DNA of 64,000 bases, taken from contig CALICM010000059.1 of assembly GCA_938049225.1 (NCBI GenBank), positions 1 to 64,000 of the forward strand, written 5' to 3'. Positions 27,327 through 37,592 of this stretch are shown piece by piece. A program made the translations under genes and the position numbers. The notes below the pieces were generated by a model. That model was not told the origin of the DNA and made no database searches. It saw only the letters and a list, made by a program, of their open reading frames with translations. The stretch comes from an uncultured Paracoccaceae bacterium (GTDB lineage Bacteria; Pseudomonadota; Alphaproteobacteria; Rhodobacterales; Rhodobacteraceae). How positions within the stretch are numbered: the first letter of the stretch is position 1; each line of letters opens with the position of its first letter.

Positions 27327-29870
27327 TCAGTAGAGCCCCCCCGACGACAGTCTGCCCAGGTTCGAGTTCGTTGGCAGCACCTGCTGCTGACCATCCACCG
27401 TCACGGTTGTCGTCTGCTGTCCGCCCCCGCCGGTGTTGAACAGCGGCAGGTCCGATCCCATCGCGAACCCCCCATCGACATAGGTCCCGAACTGCCCCAC
27501 CGCAGGCTGCTCGCCCGTGCGGAACAGTTCCGAAACGATATTGGCACCCGAGGCCCCGTCCGTCACCCGTTGCCCGGTGTAACGGTCGATCTTGACAAAC
27601 ACCGTATCTGGCGGCTGCGGGCGACGGAACGAACCGTGATCCTCCAACGCAACCTCCATGAAATCCGCGAACACCGGCCCACACAGCGTGCCGCCATAGG
27701 CCCCCCGTCCCATCGGGCGCGGCTGGTCAAAACCAATGTAACACCCAGCGGCGATCCGTGGCGTGAAGCCGACGAACCACGCATCCTTGCTTTCGTTCGT
27801 TGTCCCGGTCTTGCCCGAGATCGGCACACCCAGCCGCCCCACGGTCGAAGCGGCGGTGCCGTTCGACACCACGCCTTGCATCATCGAACTCAACTGATAG
27901 GCGGTCACAGGGTCCATAACCTGCTCGGAGGTGTCCCAAATCCACGGCACTTTCGTGGCGGTCGCCTCGTCCAGACACCCCCGGCAGCCGCGCTGGTCGT
28001 GCCGATAGACTGTGTTGCCATAGCGGTCCTGCACCCGATCGACCAAAGTCGGCTCGACCCGTCGGCCGCCATTGCCGAACATCGCATAGGCCGCGACCAT
28101 TTTGTATAACGTGGTCTCGCCCGCGCCGAGGGAATAGGACAGCAGCGGCGGCATATCCTCGTAGACGCCAAAATTCTCGGCATAGGCGCTGACGGTCTCC
28201 ATGCCGATGTCCTGCGCGATCCGCACCGTCATGAGGTTCCGCGACTGCTCAATCCCGGTGCGCAGTGGCGTCGGGCCATAAAAACGGTTCGACGAGTTGG
28301 TGGGCCGCCAAATCCCTGCTCCAGTCGCAACCTCGACCGGGGCATCCACCACGATCGAGGCGGGCGTATACCCATTGTCCAGGGCGGCCGCATAGACAAA
28401 CGGCTTAAAGGCCGAACCCGGCTGCCGCGTCGCTTGGGTCGCGCGGTTGAACACCGAATGCTGATAGGAAAACCCACCCTGCATCGCCAGAACCCGGCCC
28501 GTTTGGGTGTCCATCGCGACAAAGGCGCCTTGTACCTCGGGGATCTGACGCAGCGACCAGCCGGTTTGCGCGCCATCCTCAATCACCGCTTGGACCAGCA
28601 CCACATCGCCCGGCTGATAAAGCTCATCCGCACGACGGGGCTTGGCGCTGGGCCGCTCCTCATAGCTAATCCGTTCGATCCAACGTGCATCTTCTAAACC
28701 GAGGGTTTGAACAGAGGCGCTTTCGACGCCCTCAACACCGATCTCGGCCTCGACCTCGCCACTGCGCAGCACCACCGCAGGGATCCAGCCCACGATGTCG
28801 CGCGGCACCCGCAGCTTGGCCAGTTCCACCCGCCATGCCGCCGGATCATCCAACACCTCGGCCGGGATCTGGGCCACCGGCCCTTGATAGATCCCACGGC
28901 CGCGGTCGTATCCCTCGAGCCCCGTGCGCAGCGCCGCCGCGGCTGCCGTCTGCAATCCGGGATCCACGGTCGCGCGCACGGTCAGACCGCCGGTAAACAA
29001 CTCTTCACGACCACCTTCGATATTGGCCGACAGCTGTCGGCGGATCTCGTCGGTGAAATAATCCCGCGCCGGAAGCGCATCCCGGGCCGACGGGATATCG
29101 CCCGACTGCACCGTGATCAGATCCGCCGCCCGTGCCTCGCGGAAAGTGTCGTCATCCAAGAAACCGTTCTCATTCATCTCGCGCAGCGTGTTGTTGCGCC
29201 AGAAGATTGCCGTGCTTTTGTGCCGGACCGGGTGGCGGTTCGACGGCGCCTTGGGCAGCGATGCCAGATAGGCCGCTTCGCCTGGCGTCAACTCCTCCAG
29301 CGTCTTGGCAAAATAGGTCTGTGCCGCAGCAGTTACGCCATAGGAGTTCTGGCCTAAAAAGATCTCGTTCAGATAGAGCTCAAGGATCTTGTCCTTTTCC
29401 AGTGTATTTTCAAGACGCACCGCCAGCAGGATCTCTTTCACCTTGCGCACGGCCGTCCGCTCGCCATCCAACAGGAAGTTCTTCATCACCTGCTGCGTGA
29501 TCGTCGAGGCCCCGCGCAGCCCGTTGCCGCGCGCGGCGTCCACGGCCGCGGCCACGATCCCGCGCAAATCAAAGCCGGGGTGGCTATAGAAATTCTTATC
29601 CTCGGCACTGATAAAGGCTTGTTTGACCAGATCGGGGATTTCTTCCACGGGGGTGAAAATCCGCCTCTCGCGCGCGAATTCATCCATGATCAGCCCGCGC
29701 CCAGAGTAAATCCGCGACAGAGTCGCGGGCTCATATTGCGCCAGTTGCTCGTGGTCTGGCAAATCCCGGCCGTACAGCCAAAAGATGGCGCCGATCAGGA
29801 TCACCCCCGCCATCAGACCCATGGTCAACCACGAGAACAAGAAGCCGAAGATGTTCAGCACTGCACGCAT
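27327..29870 (-). CDS. mrcA: Penicillin-binding protein 1A, bifunctional class A PBP
   Basis: Transglycosylase ISAEDKNFYSHPGFDLRGI; transpeptidase RQPGSAFKPFVYAAAL and SGKTGTTNESKDAWFVGF. Confidence 0.95.
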   Translation of the reverse strand: MRAVLNIFGFLFSWLTMGLMAGVILIGAIFWLYGRDLPDHEQLAQYEPATLSRIYSGRGLIMDEFARERRIFTPVEEIPDLVKQAFISAEDKNFYSHPGFDLRGIVAAAVDAARGNGLRGASTITQQVMKNFLLDGERTAVRKVKEILLAVRLENTLEKDKILELYLNEIFLGQNSYGVTAAAQTYFAKTLEELTPGEAAYLASLPKAPSNRHPVRHKSTAIFWRNNTLREMNENGFLDDDTFREARAADLITVQSGDIPSARDALPARDYFTDEIRRQLSANIEGGREELFTGGLTVRATVDPGLQTAAAAALRTGLEGYDRGRGIYQGPVAQIPAEVLDDPAAWRVELAKLRVPRDIVGWIPAVVLRSGEVEAEIGVEGVESASVQTLGLEDARWIERISYEERPSAKPRRADELYQPGDVVLVQAVIEDGAQTGWSLRQIPEVQGAFVAMDTQTGRVLAMQGGFSYQHSVFNRATQATRQPGSAFKPFVYAAALDNGYTPASIVVDAPVEVATGAGIWRPTNSSNRFYGPTPLRTGIEQSRNLMTVRIAQDIGMETVSAYAENFGVYEDMPPLLSYSLGAGETTLYKMVAAYAMFGNGGRRVEPTLVDRVQDRYGNTVYRHDQRGCRGCLDEATATKVPWIWDTSEQVMDPVTAYQLSSMMQGVVSNGTAASTVGRLGVPISGKTGTTNESKDAWFVGFTPRIAAGCYIGFDQPRPMGRGAYGGTLCGPVFADFMEVALEDHGSFRRPQPPDTVFVKIDRYTGQRVTDGASGANIVSELFRTGEQPAVGQFGTYVDGGFAMGSDLPLFNTGGGGQQTTTVTVDGQQQVLPTNSNLGRLSSGGLY

Positions 29871-29936
29871 ACCGCTCTCACCTTAATTGCTGACGCTCAG
29901 ATAAACGCAGGCGCCCATCCCCAATATACAGACGGA

Positions 29937-31079
29937 TCACTCTTGCATCAACGCCAGGAACGCTGCGTCAGCCTTGACCCAATTGTCCAAAGCTTCCGCC
30001 AACGCGGCCGCGACCCGCCGACGCCACACGACCGAGGTCATTTTCGTCCGGTCCCCTTGGTCCGACAAGAACCCCAACTCCAACAAAAGCGAGGGCATAT
30101 CCGGCGCCCGCAGTACGCGAAAATCTGCCGCCCTTAGGGGTCGCGAGCGGATGACCCCAGTGCTTTGCGAAAGTGCCGCGACAATCTGCTCGGCCGCGCT
30201 CTTTGCTCGAATCCCGGTGCTGCGCTGCGCCATATCCATCACCGTGCGGCGTATGTCGCTGTCCAATACGGTGGGGTCGGGCGCGCCCGCTTGCGTGTCC
30301 GCGCGGTTCTCCAACAACGCCAAGGCCGCACTCGCCGGATCGGAGGCAATCCGCGAGGCAACATAGATCGCGGCCCCCTTTGCGGTTCCCTTTTTCACGG
30401 TATTCGCGTGCAAGGATAAAAACAGGTCCGCTCCCGCCGCGCGCGCGAAAGCCACACGGTCATCCAAGGTCACGAAGCGGTCGGTCTCGCGTGTCAGCAA
30501 AACGTCATAACGCCCCGTTTCCTTAAGGGTGTTTGCCAATTCCAACCCAAAGGCCAGCGCGATATCCTTTTCAGCGACGCCAGCACGATACGCCCCCGGA
30601 TCCACGCCGCCATGACCCGGATCCAGCACAATACGTACCAGGCCCAAGGGAGGTGTGCGCGGGACCTGGCGCGGTGTAGGCGCCAAGGCAATCTGTGGCG
30701 CCAGCGCCACTTCAGTGTCAAACTTGGCCCAGCCCGCACGAACCAGTTTGATCTGCAAAATCTCCCCTGAAAGATCGACCTCTCGCACGGTTTTGGGACC
30801 GCCTAGCCTTAGGACGAAGCGCGACCAGCCATCGGCCAACCGTCCCGCTTGAACGGCCCCCTCGCCATGGGCCTCGGGCACCTGGACATCCACCACCAAC
30901 CGGGGCGGACCGTCCCGCAAGAACACACGGTAGGGAACGACACCCGGCACTGCGATCTGTACCTTGGTGCTGCCAAACAGCCCCGTCTCGGTTTTCAGAA
31001 AACGCGCTTCGCCCGCGTTGGCGGCACCCGCCAGCGCAAAACACATCAGGGCCATCGCCCCCAACATCATTCGGATCAT
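29937..31079 (-). CDS. N-acetylmuramoyl-L-alanine amidase (AMIN + Amidase_3)
   Basis: VRIVLDPGHGGVDPGAYRAGVAEKDIALAFG; LFLSLHANTV; signal peptide from MIRMMLGAMALMCFALAGAANA. Confidence 0.93.
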   Translation of the reverse strand: MIRMMLGAMALMCFALAGAANAGEARFLKTETGLFGSTKVQIAVPGVVPYRVFLRDGPPRLVVDVQVPEAHGEGAVQAGRLADGWSRFVLRLGGPKTVREVDLSGEILQIKLVRAGWAKFDTEVALAPQIALAPTPRQVPRTPPLGLVRIVLDPGHGGVDPGAYRAGVAEKDIALAFGLELANTLKETGRYDVLLTRETDRFVTLDDRVAFARAAGADLFLSLHANTVKKGTAKGAAIYVASRIASDPASAALALLENRADTQAGAPDPTVLDSDIRRTVMDMAQRSTGIRAKSAAEQIVAALSQSTGVIRSRPLRAADFRVLRAPDMPSLLLELGFLSDQGDRTKMTSVVWRRRVAAALAEALDNWVKADAAFLALMQE

Positions 31080-31532
31080 AGCTCTGCCTCGATGCCCCGG
31101 GTCTGAATTGCCAAGGGTCATTGGCCATTTCCTTAACACATCTGTGCGCAAAGAAAAATTCGATTGTGCCTGACAGTGTTGCGGGTCTATCTTACCCCAA
31201 CGGCGGGCTGTATATATCGCCGTCTGTGATTTGCCGCGTGGCCCGGGTGCCGGTTTGGTCTGTTCGACCCGACTGCCCTGATGACCCGCGACAGGCGTTC
31301 GCGCCATTCCTGCCCGGTATACGATCCGGGAAACCGTATGCGCGCCGCTTTCTTTTGGCGCGGGAGACCTAATAGCGATGAACCGCGCTGAGACAAGAAC
31401 GACACTCGGAGGGGGCCCATCCGGCCTCGCGCCAGTGCCGTCGCGGCGGCGGTACCTCGCCCAAAAACATGCCCCCAACCTTTTACCTCAGGGCCTCGCG
31501 GCCCGGCACAGGCTGCGGGCTGGAAAGACACC

Positions 31533-34148
31533 ATGCCTAAGAAAATGCTTATCGATGCCACCCACGCTGAGGAGACGCGCGTTGTGGTGGTGGACGGAAA
31601 CAAAGTCGAGGAATTCGATTTTGAGTCGCTGAACCGGCGACAACTCGCAGGAAATATCTATTTGGCGAAAGTGACGCGGGTCGAACCCTCGTTGCAGGCT
31701 GCCTTTGTGGACTACGGCGGCAACCGCCATGGCTTCCTGGCGTTTTCAGAAATTCACCCCGACTACTATCAGATCCCCGTCGCTGATCGCGAAGCCCTTC
31801 TGGCTGAAGAGGCTGCGTATGAGCGCGCCGAAAAGGAAGACGAAGAAAACGAGAAACCCAAAGGCCGGGGTCGAAGCCGGTCGCGCAGCCGCAGCCGTAC
31901 AAAGGCCAGCACGGAAGGGGCCGCAAGCGAACAGGACGCAGTCGTCAGCGCGGATGCCCCGCCCGAGGATACGCCCCAAGAAGGGTCGGAAGGCGATGGC
32001 TCGACTCTGGTCGAAGATCTGCCCGAACACGGCACTGTGCTGCCAGCGGAACAGGCGGAAACGCCCGATGAGCCCCAGGTGGTCGAAGAACCCGTTACCG
32101 AAGAGCAAAACGCTGTAGAAGCGGGCGCCGAGGCTGACGCCCCCCTTGAAGACGCGGACGCCCCAACCGACGAGGCCGTCGCCGCCGAAGCCGAGCCCGA
32201 GGACGCGGCGGACAAAGTCAGCGACGATCCCGAATATGACACGGTGGGCGCCGAGGATGCCCCACGCGAGGAAGTGGCCCCCCGCCGCCCCCGCCCCCGC
32301 CGCTACAAAATTCAAGAGGTCATCAAAGTCCGGCAAATCCTGTTGGTCCAGGTCGTTAAGGAAGAGCGCGGCAACAAAGGGGCCGCGCTGACCACCTACC
32401 TCAGCTTGGCGGGTCGCTACTGCGTTCTGATGCCCAACACCGCCCGCGGTGGTGGGATCAGCCGCAAGATCACCAATGCCGCCGACCGCAAGAAACTCAA
32501 GGAAATCGCTGGCGACATCACCGTGCCGCAGGGCGCGGGGCTGATCGTGCGCACCGCCGGTGCCAAGCGGACCAAGACCGAGATCAAGCGCGACTACGAG
32601 TATCTGCTGCGCCAATGGGAGCAGGTCCGCGATCTGACCCTAAAATCCATCGCACCGGCGCATATTTATGAAGAAGGCAGCTTGATCAAACGCTCGATCC
32701 GCGACCTTTACAATCGCGATATCGACGAGGTCTTTGTCGAGGGCGAGAACGGTTATCGCGAAGCCAAGGACTACATGAAAATGCTCATGCCGTCCCACGC
32801 CAAGAACGTGAAACCCTATAGCGAAATGCTGCCGCTGTTCTCGCGCTATCAGGTCGAGAATTACCTGGCGGCGATGTTCAACCCAACGGTGCAGCTGAAA
32901 TCCGGCGGTTATATCGTGATCGATGTGACCGAGGCGCTGGTCGCAGTCGACGTGAACTCGGGCCGCTCGACCAAAGAGGGGTCGATCGAGGACACTGCCC
33001 TTAAGACCAACTTGGAGGCCGCCGAAGAGGTTGCGCGCCAGGCCCGTCTGCGCGATCTGGCCGGTCTGATCGTCATCGATTTCATCGATATGGACGAGCG
33101 GCGGAACAATACCGCCGTCGAAAAACGGTTGAAAGACAGGCTTAAAACCGACCGCGCGCGGATCCAAATCGGCCGCATCTCGGGCTTTGGCCTACTTGAG
33201 ATGAGCCGTCAACGTCTGCGCCCAGGCATGCTTGAGGCCAGCACGACACCCTGCCCACATTGCAACGGCACGGGCCGCATGCGGTCGGACGACAGCCTGG
33301 CCTTGGCCATCATGCGCGAGCTTGAGGAAGAGGGCGTGCGCCAGCGCAGCAAAGAGGTTTTGATCACCGCCCCGGTCAACATCGCCAATTACATTTTGAA
33401 CGCCAAGCGCGAGCATGTGGCGATGATCGAGGGCCGCTTTGGCTTGTCGATCCGCATTGAGGGCGATCCACTGATGGTCAGCCCGAATTACAAATTGGAC
33501 CGGTTCAACACCGCCAGCCGGATCGTCGCCCAAGTGCCGGTGATGCCCAGCAGCACAATCGCGGGCATGGCCGATCTTGCTGACGAAGACAGCATCGAGG
33601 CCGAGGAGGTTGAGGCGGACGCACCCGCGCCCGAGGGGCAGGCCGAGGATCAGCCCAAGAAACGGCGGCGTCGGCGCAGACGCAAGTCGAACCGCAATGA
33701 TGACGATGGAGCCGAGGGGCAAACACCCGACGCCACGGCCGAGAGCGAGGCAAACGCCTCGACCGCCCCAACCGAAGATACTGCAGCGGTCGAGGAAAAG
33801 GAGAAGGCGAAACCCAAACGCAGTCGCAGCCGATCCCGCAGCCGCAACGCCACAGCGGACACTCAAACCGAGGCGCCCGCACCAGTGGAGATCGCATCAG
33901 CCGACCAGCCCGAGGCGGCACCGGCCGAGACGCTTGTCGCGGTTGCCCCAGCACCAGCGCCCGAGCCCGAACCGGAAACCGTGGCTAAAACCGGTCCGAA
34001 ACCCCGCGTGCGGGCATCCGCGAAAGCCACGATAGAGGCGGTGGCTGAAGAAGCACCAACTGCTCCGGTCGAGCCAGAAGCGGAAAATCCCAAAGCGCCT
34101 GGCACGCCAAAGCGCCGGGGCTGGTGGTCCCGCGCTACGGGCGGATAA
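31533..34148 (+). CDS. rne: Ribonuclease E
   Basis: MPKKMLIDATHAEETRVVVVDGNKVEEFDFESLNRRQLAGNIYLAKVTRVEPSLQAAFVDYGGNRHGFL; VDVNSG; Zn-link CPHCNGTG. Confidence 0.97.
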   Translation: MPKKMLIDATHAEETRVVVVDGNKVEEFDFESLNRRQLAGNIYLAKVTRVEPSLQAAFVDYGGNRHGFLAFSEIHPDYYQIPVADREALLAEEAAYERAEKEDEENEKPKGRGRSRSRSRSRTKASTEGAASEQDAVVSADAPPEDTPQEGSEGDGSTLVEDLPEHGTVLPAEQAETPDEPQVVEEPVTEEQNAVEAGAEADAPLEDADAPTDEAVAAEAEPEDAADKVSDDPEYDTVGAEDAPREEVAPRRPRPRRYKIQEVIKVRQILLVQVVKEERGNKGAALTTYLSLAGRYCVLMPNTARGGGISRKITNAADRKKLKEIAGDITVPQGAGLIVRTAGAKRTKTEIKRDYEYLLRQWEQVRDLTLKSIAPAHIYEEGSLIKRSIRDLYNRDIDEVFVEGENGYREAKDYMKMLMPSHAKNVKPYSEMLPLFSRYQVENYLAAMFNPTVQLKSGGYIVIDVTEALVAVDVNSGRSTKEGSIEDTALKTNLEAAEEVARQARLRDLAGLIVIDFIDMDERRNNTAVEKRLKDRLKTDRARIQIGRISGFGLLEMSRQRLRPGMLEASTTPCPHCNGTGRMRSDDSLALAIMRELEEEGVRQRSKEVLITAPVNIANYILNAKREHVAMIEGRFGLSIRIEGDPLMVSPNYKLDRFNTASRIVAQVPVMPSSTIAGMADLADEDSIEAEEVEADAPAPEGQAEDQPKKRRRRRRRKSNRNDDDGAEGQTPDATAESEANASTAPTEDTAAVEEKEKAKPKRSRSRSRSRNATADTQTEAPAPVEIASADQPEAAPAETLVAVAPAPAPEPEPETVAKTGPKPRVRASAKATIEAVAEEAPTAPVEPEAENPKAPGTPKRRGWWSRATGG

Positions 34149-34163
34149 CCCAAACTAGGCGGG

Positions 34164-34184
34164 GCGCGGGGTTAAGTCCCGCGC
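34164..34184. terminator. Candidate bidirectional hairpin between convergent rne and aminotransferase
   Basis: GCGCGGG GTTAAGT CCCGCGC; overlaps the aminotransferase stop codon. Confidence 0.5.
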
Positions 34185-35323
34185 GCCTGCCCCCAGGCGA
34201 TCAGACGCGCGGCCCCCTCGGCCATATCCTCGGTCCGCCCGGCATAGCTGAACCGCAGGCCCTGATGCCCCCGAGCCGGGTCAAAATCGACACCTGGGGT
34301 CACCGCCACCCCGGCCTCGGCCAGGATCTGGGCCGCCAACTGTCGGCTGTCCTTGGTCACACCGGACACATCCCCGTAGATGTAAAATGCCCCATCCGGC
34401 GGGGCGATCCGGTCAAACCCGGCTTTTGGCAAAGCCTCGAGCAACAGTGCGCGATTGCGGGCATAGGTCTGGACATTTTCGGCGAGTTCGTCGTGGCACT
34501 CCAACGCCGCCAAAGCCACCACTTGTGCCGCATGACTGGGGCAAATGAACAAATTCTGCGCCAAACGCTCGATCCGACGGACATGCGCCTCGGGCACGAC
34601 CATCCAGCCGACCCGCCAGCCGGTCATCGAGAAATATTTCGAGAAAGAGTTGATCACATAGACCTCGTCGCTGATCTCCAAAGCGGTGACCGCCCGGGTG
34701 CCGTAATCGATCCCGTGATAAATCTCGTCTGACACAAAGCCGATCCCACGGTCGTGCGCCGCCCCTATCAACGCGCCGAGTGCTGTGCGATCCAGCATCG
34801 TGCCGGTGGGGTTCGCGGGGCTCGCCACCAGCAATCCCGCCAGATCAGCGGAGGAGGCTACATCCGCGACGGTGGGTTGATAGCGGGCGGCCGCCGTCGT
34901 CTCGATCCGCACAGGCTGGAGCGATAACGCTTTCAAAATATTGCGATAACTTGGATACCCCGGATCCCCGATGGCCACGCGATCCCCCGCGTCGAACAGG
35001 GACAGAAAGGCCAGTTGAAACGCGGCTGAGGACCCCGAGGTGACCACAACACGTTCGGGAGAGATGTCCACGCCGTACCATTGGCGATAAAGGTTCGCGA
35101 TCCCCGCCCGCAGCGCTGGCAGGCCCAAAGCCACAGTATAGCCCAGCGGCCCTGCCTCCATCGCCTGCGCCAGGGCCGCCCGGGCCGCTGCGGGCGCTGG
35201 CGTCCCGGGCTGTCCGACCTCCATATGAATGACGTGCTGGCCCGCGGCCTCAGCGGCCCGGGCGGCCTCCATCACATCCATCACAATAAACGGGTCGACC
35301 TCGCCACGGGTTGATGTTCGCAT
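34172..35323 (-). CDS. Class I/II pyridoxal-phosphate aminotransferase
   Basis: SNPTGTML-type motif (SPANPTGTMLDRTALG), YVINSFSKYFSMTGWRVGWMV PLP-lysine region; ATG at 35323. Confidence 0.92.
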   Translation of the reverse strand: MRTSTRGEVDPFIVMDVMEAARAAEAAGQHVIHMEVGQPGTPAPAAARAALAQAMEAGPLGYTVALGLPALRAGIANLYRQWYGVDISPERVVVTSGSSAAFQLAFLSLFDAGDRVAIGDPGYPSYRNILKALSLQPVRIETTAAARYQPTVADVASSADLAGLLVASPANPTGTMLDRTALGALIGAAHDRGIGFVSDEIYHGIDYGTRAVTALEISDEVYVINSFSKYFSMTGWRVGWMVVPEAHVRRIERLAQNLFICPSHAAQVVALAALECHDELAENVQTYARNRALLLEALPKAGFDRIAPPDGAFYIYGDVSGVTKDSRQLAAQILAEAGVAVTPGVDFDPARGHQGLRFSYAGRTEDMAEGAARLIAWGQARGT

Positions 35324-35338
35324 GTCCGCTCCATATCT

Positions 35339-36709
35339 TTGCCACAGGTCACGGAGGGCTTCAGCATTTTCAGCCGCGCAAGACAAGGGGCACGTGCCGT
35401 GCTGGGGGCTTTGGCGCTGGCGCTGGTCGCACATCAAGCCCCCGCGCAATCGCTGATACGCGATGCCGAGGTTGAGCGCACCCTTGAGCGGATCGCCAAT
35501 CCGATCTTGCGCGCGGCGGGGCTCGGCTCGGGCCAAGCGAAGCTTTATATTGTCAACGATTCCCGCCTGAACGCCTTTGTCGCGGGGGGCAACAACATCT
35601 TTGTTCACAGCGGTCTGATGCAAAAGCTGAAAACCATCGACCAGCTGCGTTCGGTCATCGCGCATGAGGCGGGGCACATCACCGGTGGCCATCTGGCGCG
35701 CCGGAACGAGCGGATCCGCCAGGCGCGCGGCTCTGTGAGTTTGGGGGTGCTGTTGGGTATCGCCACTGCCGTCGCAGGCGCGCCCGAGGCGGGGATCGCC
35801 ATCGGCTCCATCGGGCGCGAGGCGACCGTCCGGACTTTACTCAAACACGATCGAACCGAGGAGGCATCCGCCGACCAAGCGGGCCTCAGCTATATGGTCG
35901 GCGCGGGCGCGAACCCCCAGGCTGTGCTTGAGGTCATGAACCTGTTTCGCGGGCAGGAGGCCACCTCGGGCCGCTTCGTGGACCCTTATGTCGTCACTCA
36001 CCCGCTGTGGTCGCAACGCTTGCGCTATATCGAGGATCGCGTCGCCAATTCCCCCCGTGGGACCCCGCCGTCGCCCGAAGATGTCTATTGGCACGGCCGC
36101 ATGGTCGCAAAGCTCGATGGCTTTCTGGAACAACCCAGCCGCGTGCTGCAACGCTACAAAGACGACAAAACCGAGATAGGCGCACTGGCCCGGGCCGTCG
36201 CCTATCACCGGATCCCGGACATTCAGAAGTCAAACGCCACCATGGCGGCGCTGCTGAAAGCACGACCCAATGACCCCTATTATCACGAACTTGCGGGCCA
36301 GTTCGCCATCGAATCCGGTCGCGCCGCCGAGGCGGTCGCAGCCTATCGCCGTGCAACTCAGCTTGCCCCAAACGAGCCACTGATCCTCTCGGGACTTGGA
36401 CGATCCTTGGTCGCCCTGGATAGCGATGCCGCCACCCGCGAAGCGCTGCAAGTACTGACCAAAGCGCGCCAGTTGGACAAGGCCGATGGCACGGCACTAC
36501 GAAACCTGGCGGTTGCCTATGCCCGCCTGGGGGACCAAGGCCAAGCCTCACTCGCCACGGCTGAGCGTATGCTGCTGCGTGGTCGGCTCGAGGACGCAGC
36601 ACTACATGCCACCCGCGCCACCCGCGCCCTGCCCCAGGGCACGCCGGGTTGGCGTCAGGCCCAAGACATCCTTAAGACAACCAAACGTGCCACCCGTACC
36701 GGGAACTGA
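35339..36709 (+). CDS. M48-family (BepA-like) periplasmic metalloprotease with TPR-like C-terminus; start codon uncertain
   Basis: HEAGH zinc motif in SVIAHEAGHITGGHLARRNE; signal-peptide-like N-terminus; apparent TTG start, in-frame GTG alternative at 35399. Confidence 0.9.
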   Translation: MPQVTEGFSIFSRARQGARAVLGALALALVAHQAPAQSLIRDAEVERTLERIANPILRAAGLGSGQAKLYIVNDSRLNAFVAGGNNIFVHSGLMQKLKTIDQLRSVIAHEAGHITGGHLARRNERIRQARGSVSLGVLLGIATAVAGAPEAGIAIGSIGREATVRTLLKHDRTEEASADQAGLSYMVGAGANPQAVLEVMNLFRGQEATSGRFVDPYVVTHPLWSQRLRYIEDRVANSPRGTPPSPEDVYWHGRMVAKLDGFLEQPSRVLQRYKDDKTEIGALARAVAYHRIPDIQKSNATMAALLKARPNDPYYHELAGQFAIESGRAAEAVAAYRRATQLAPNEPLILSGLGRSLVALDSDAATREALQVLTKARQLDKADGTALRNLAVAYARLGDQGQASLATAERMLLRGRLEDAALHATRATRALPQGTPGWRQAQDILKTTKRATRTGN

Positions 36710-36735
36710 CCCCCGGCAACCGACAGGACCTTTCT

Positions 36736-37479
36736 ATGCTCCGCTCGTTCACCCTTTTGGCTCTGCTATGTGCCGCCCCAGCCCTGGCTGGCCCTTTCGA
36801 TGATCTGACCCCCGAGGATCGTGCGGCTTTGGGCGCCGAGATCCGCGACTATCTGTTGGAAAACCCCGAAATTCTGAACGAAGTTACCGCCATCTTGAGC
36901 CAGCGCGAGCGCGATACGCAGATCGCCGCCGACCGCCTGCTGGTCGAGGCCAATGAGGTGGCCCTTGCGGATACCCAATACAACTTGGTCGCCGGCAATC
37001 CCGAGGGCGATGTCACAATCGTCGAGTTCATCGATTACCAATGTAGTTTCTGCAAACGCGCCCACCCCGAGGTCGAGCAACTGCTGGCACAAGACGGCAA
37101 CATTCGGCTGATTCTGCGCGAGTTTCCCATCCTGGGCCCGATGTCCGAGGCTGCCTCGCGCGCGGCCACCGCAGTTCTGATCAACCAAGGCCCCGAGGTT
37201 TACGCTGGCTTCAGTGAAGCACTGATCACCTATCAGGGTCAATTGAACGCCGCTGTGATAAACCGGTTGGCCGCAGCAACCGACGTTGATGTCACGCAAA
37301 TGGAGGCCTTGTCCAGTAGCAACGAAGTTACACAAGTCATCGCCCGCAACCACCAACTCGCGCGCGCCTTGCAAATCACCGGCACGCCCACTTTTGTGTT
37401 TGGTGACGAAATGATCCGCGGCTATATGCCCTTGCAGCAGATGCAAGCTGTTGTCCAAGCGCAGCGCGACGAGATGTAA
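36736..37479 (+). CDS. DsbA-family thioredoxin-fold thiol:disulfide oxidoreductase
   Basis: FIDYQCSFCKRAHPEVEQLL CxxC; signal peptide; TGTPTFVFGDEMIRGY. Confidence 0.92.
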   Translation: MLRSFTLLALLCAAPALAGPFDDLTPEDRAALGAEIRDYLLENPEILNEVTAILSQRERDTQIAADRLLVEANEVALADTQYNLVAGNPEGDVTIVEFIDYQCSFCKRAHPEVEQLLAQDGNIRLILREFPILGPMSEAASRAATAVLINQGPEVYAGFSEALITYQGQLNAAVINRLAAATDVDVTQMEALSSSNEVTQVIARNHQLARALQITGTPTFVFGDEMIRGYMPLQQMQAVVQAQRDEM

Positions 37480-37592
37480 GAACCGTTGCGATCCGCGCTT
37501 CCCCTTGCCGCGCAAGCCCCCTATAAACGCCGCACTTTAACGAGAACAAACTGACGCCGCTGGATCGGCGGGATCGCAGACCGGGGTAGGAT

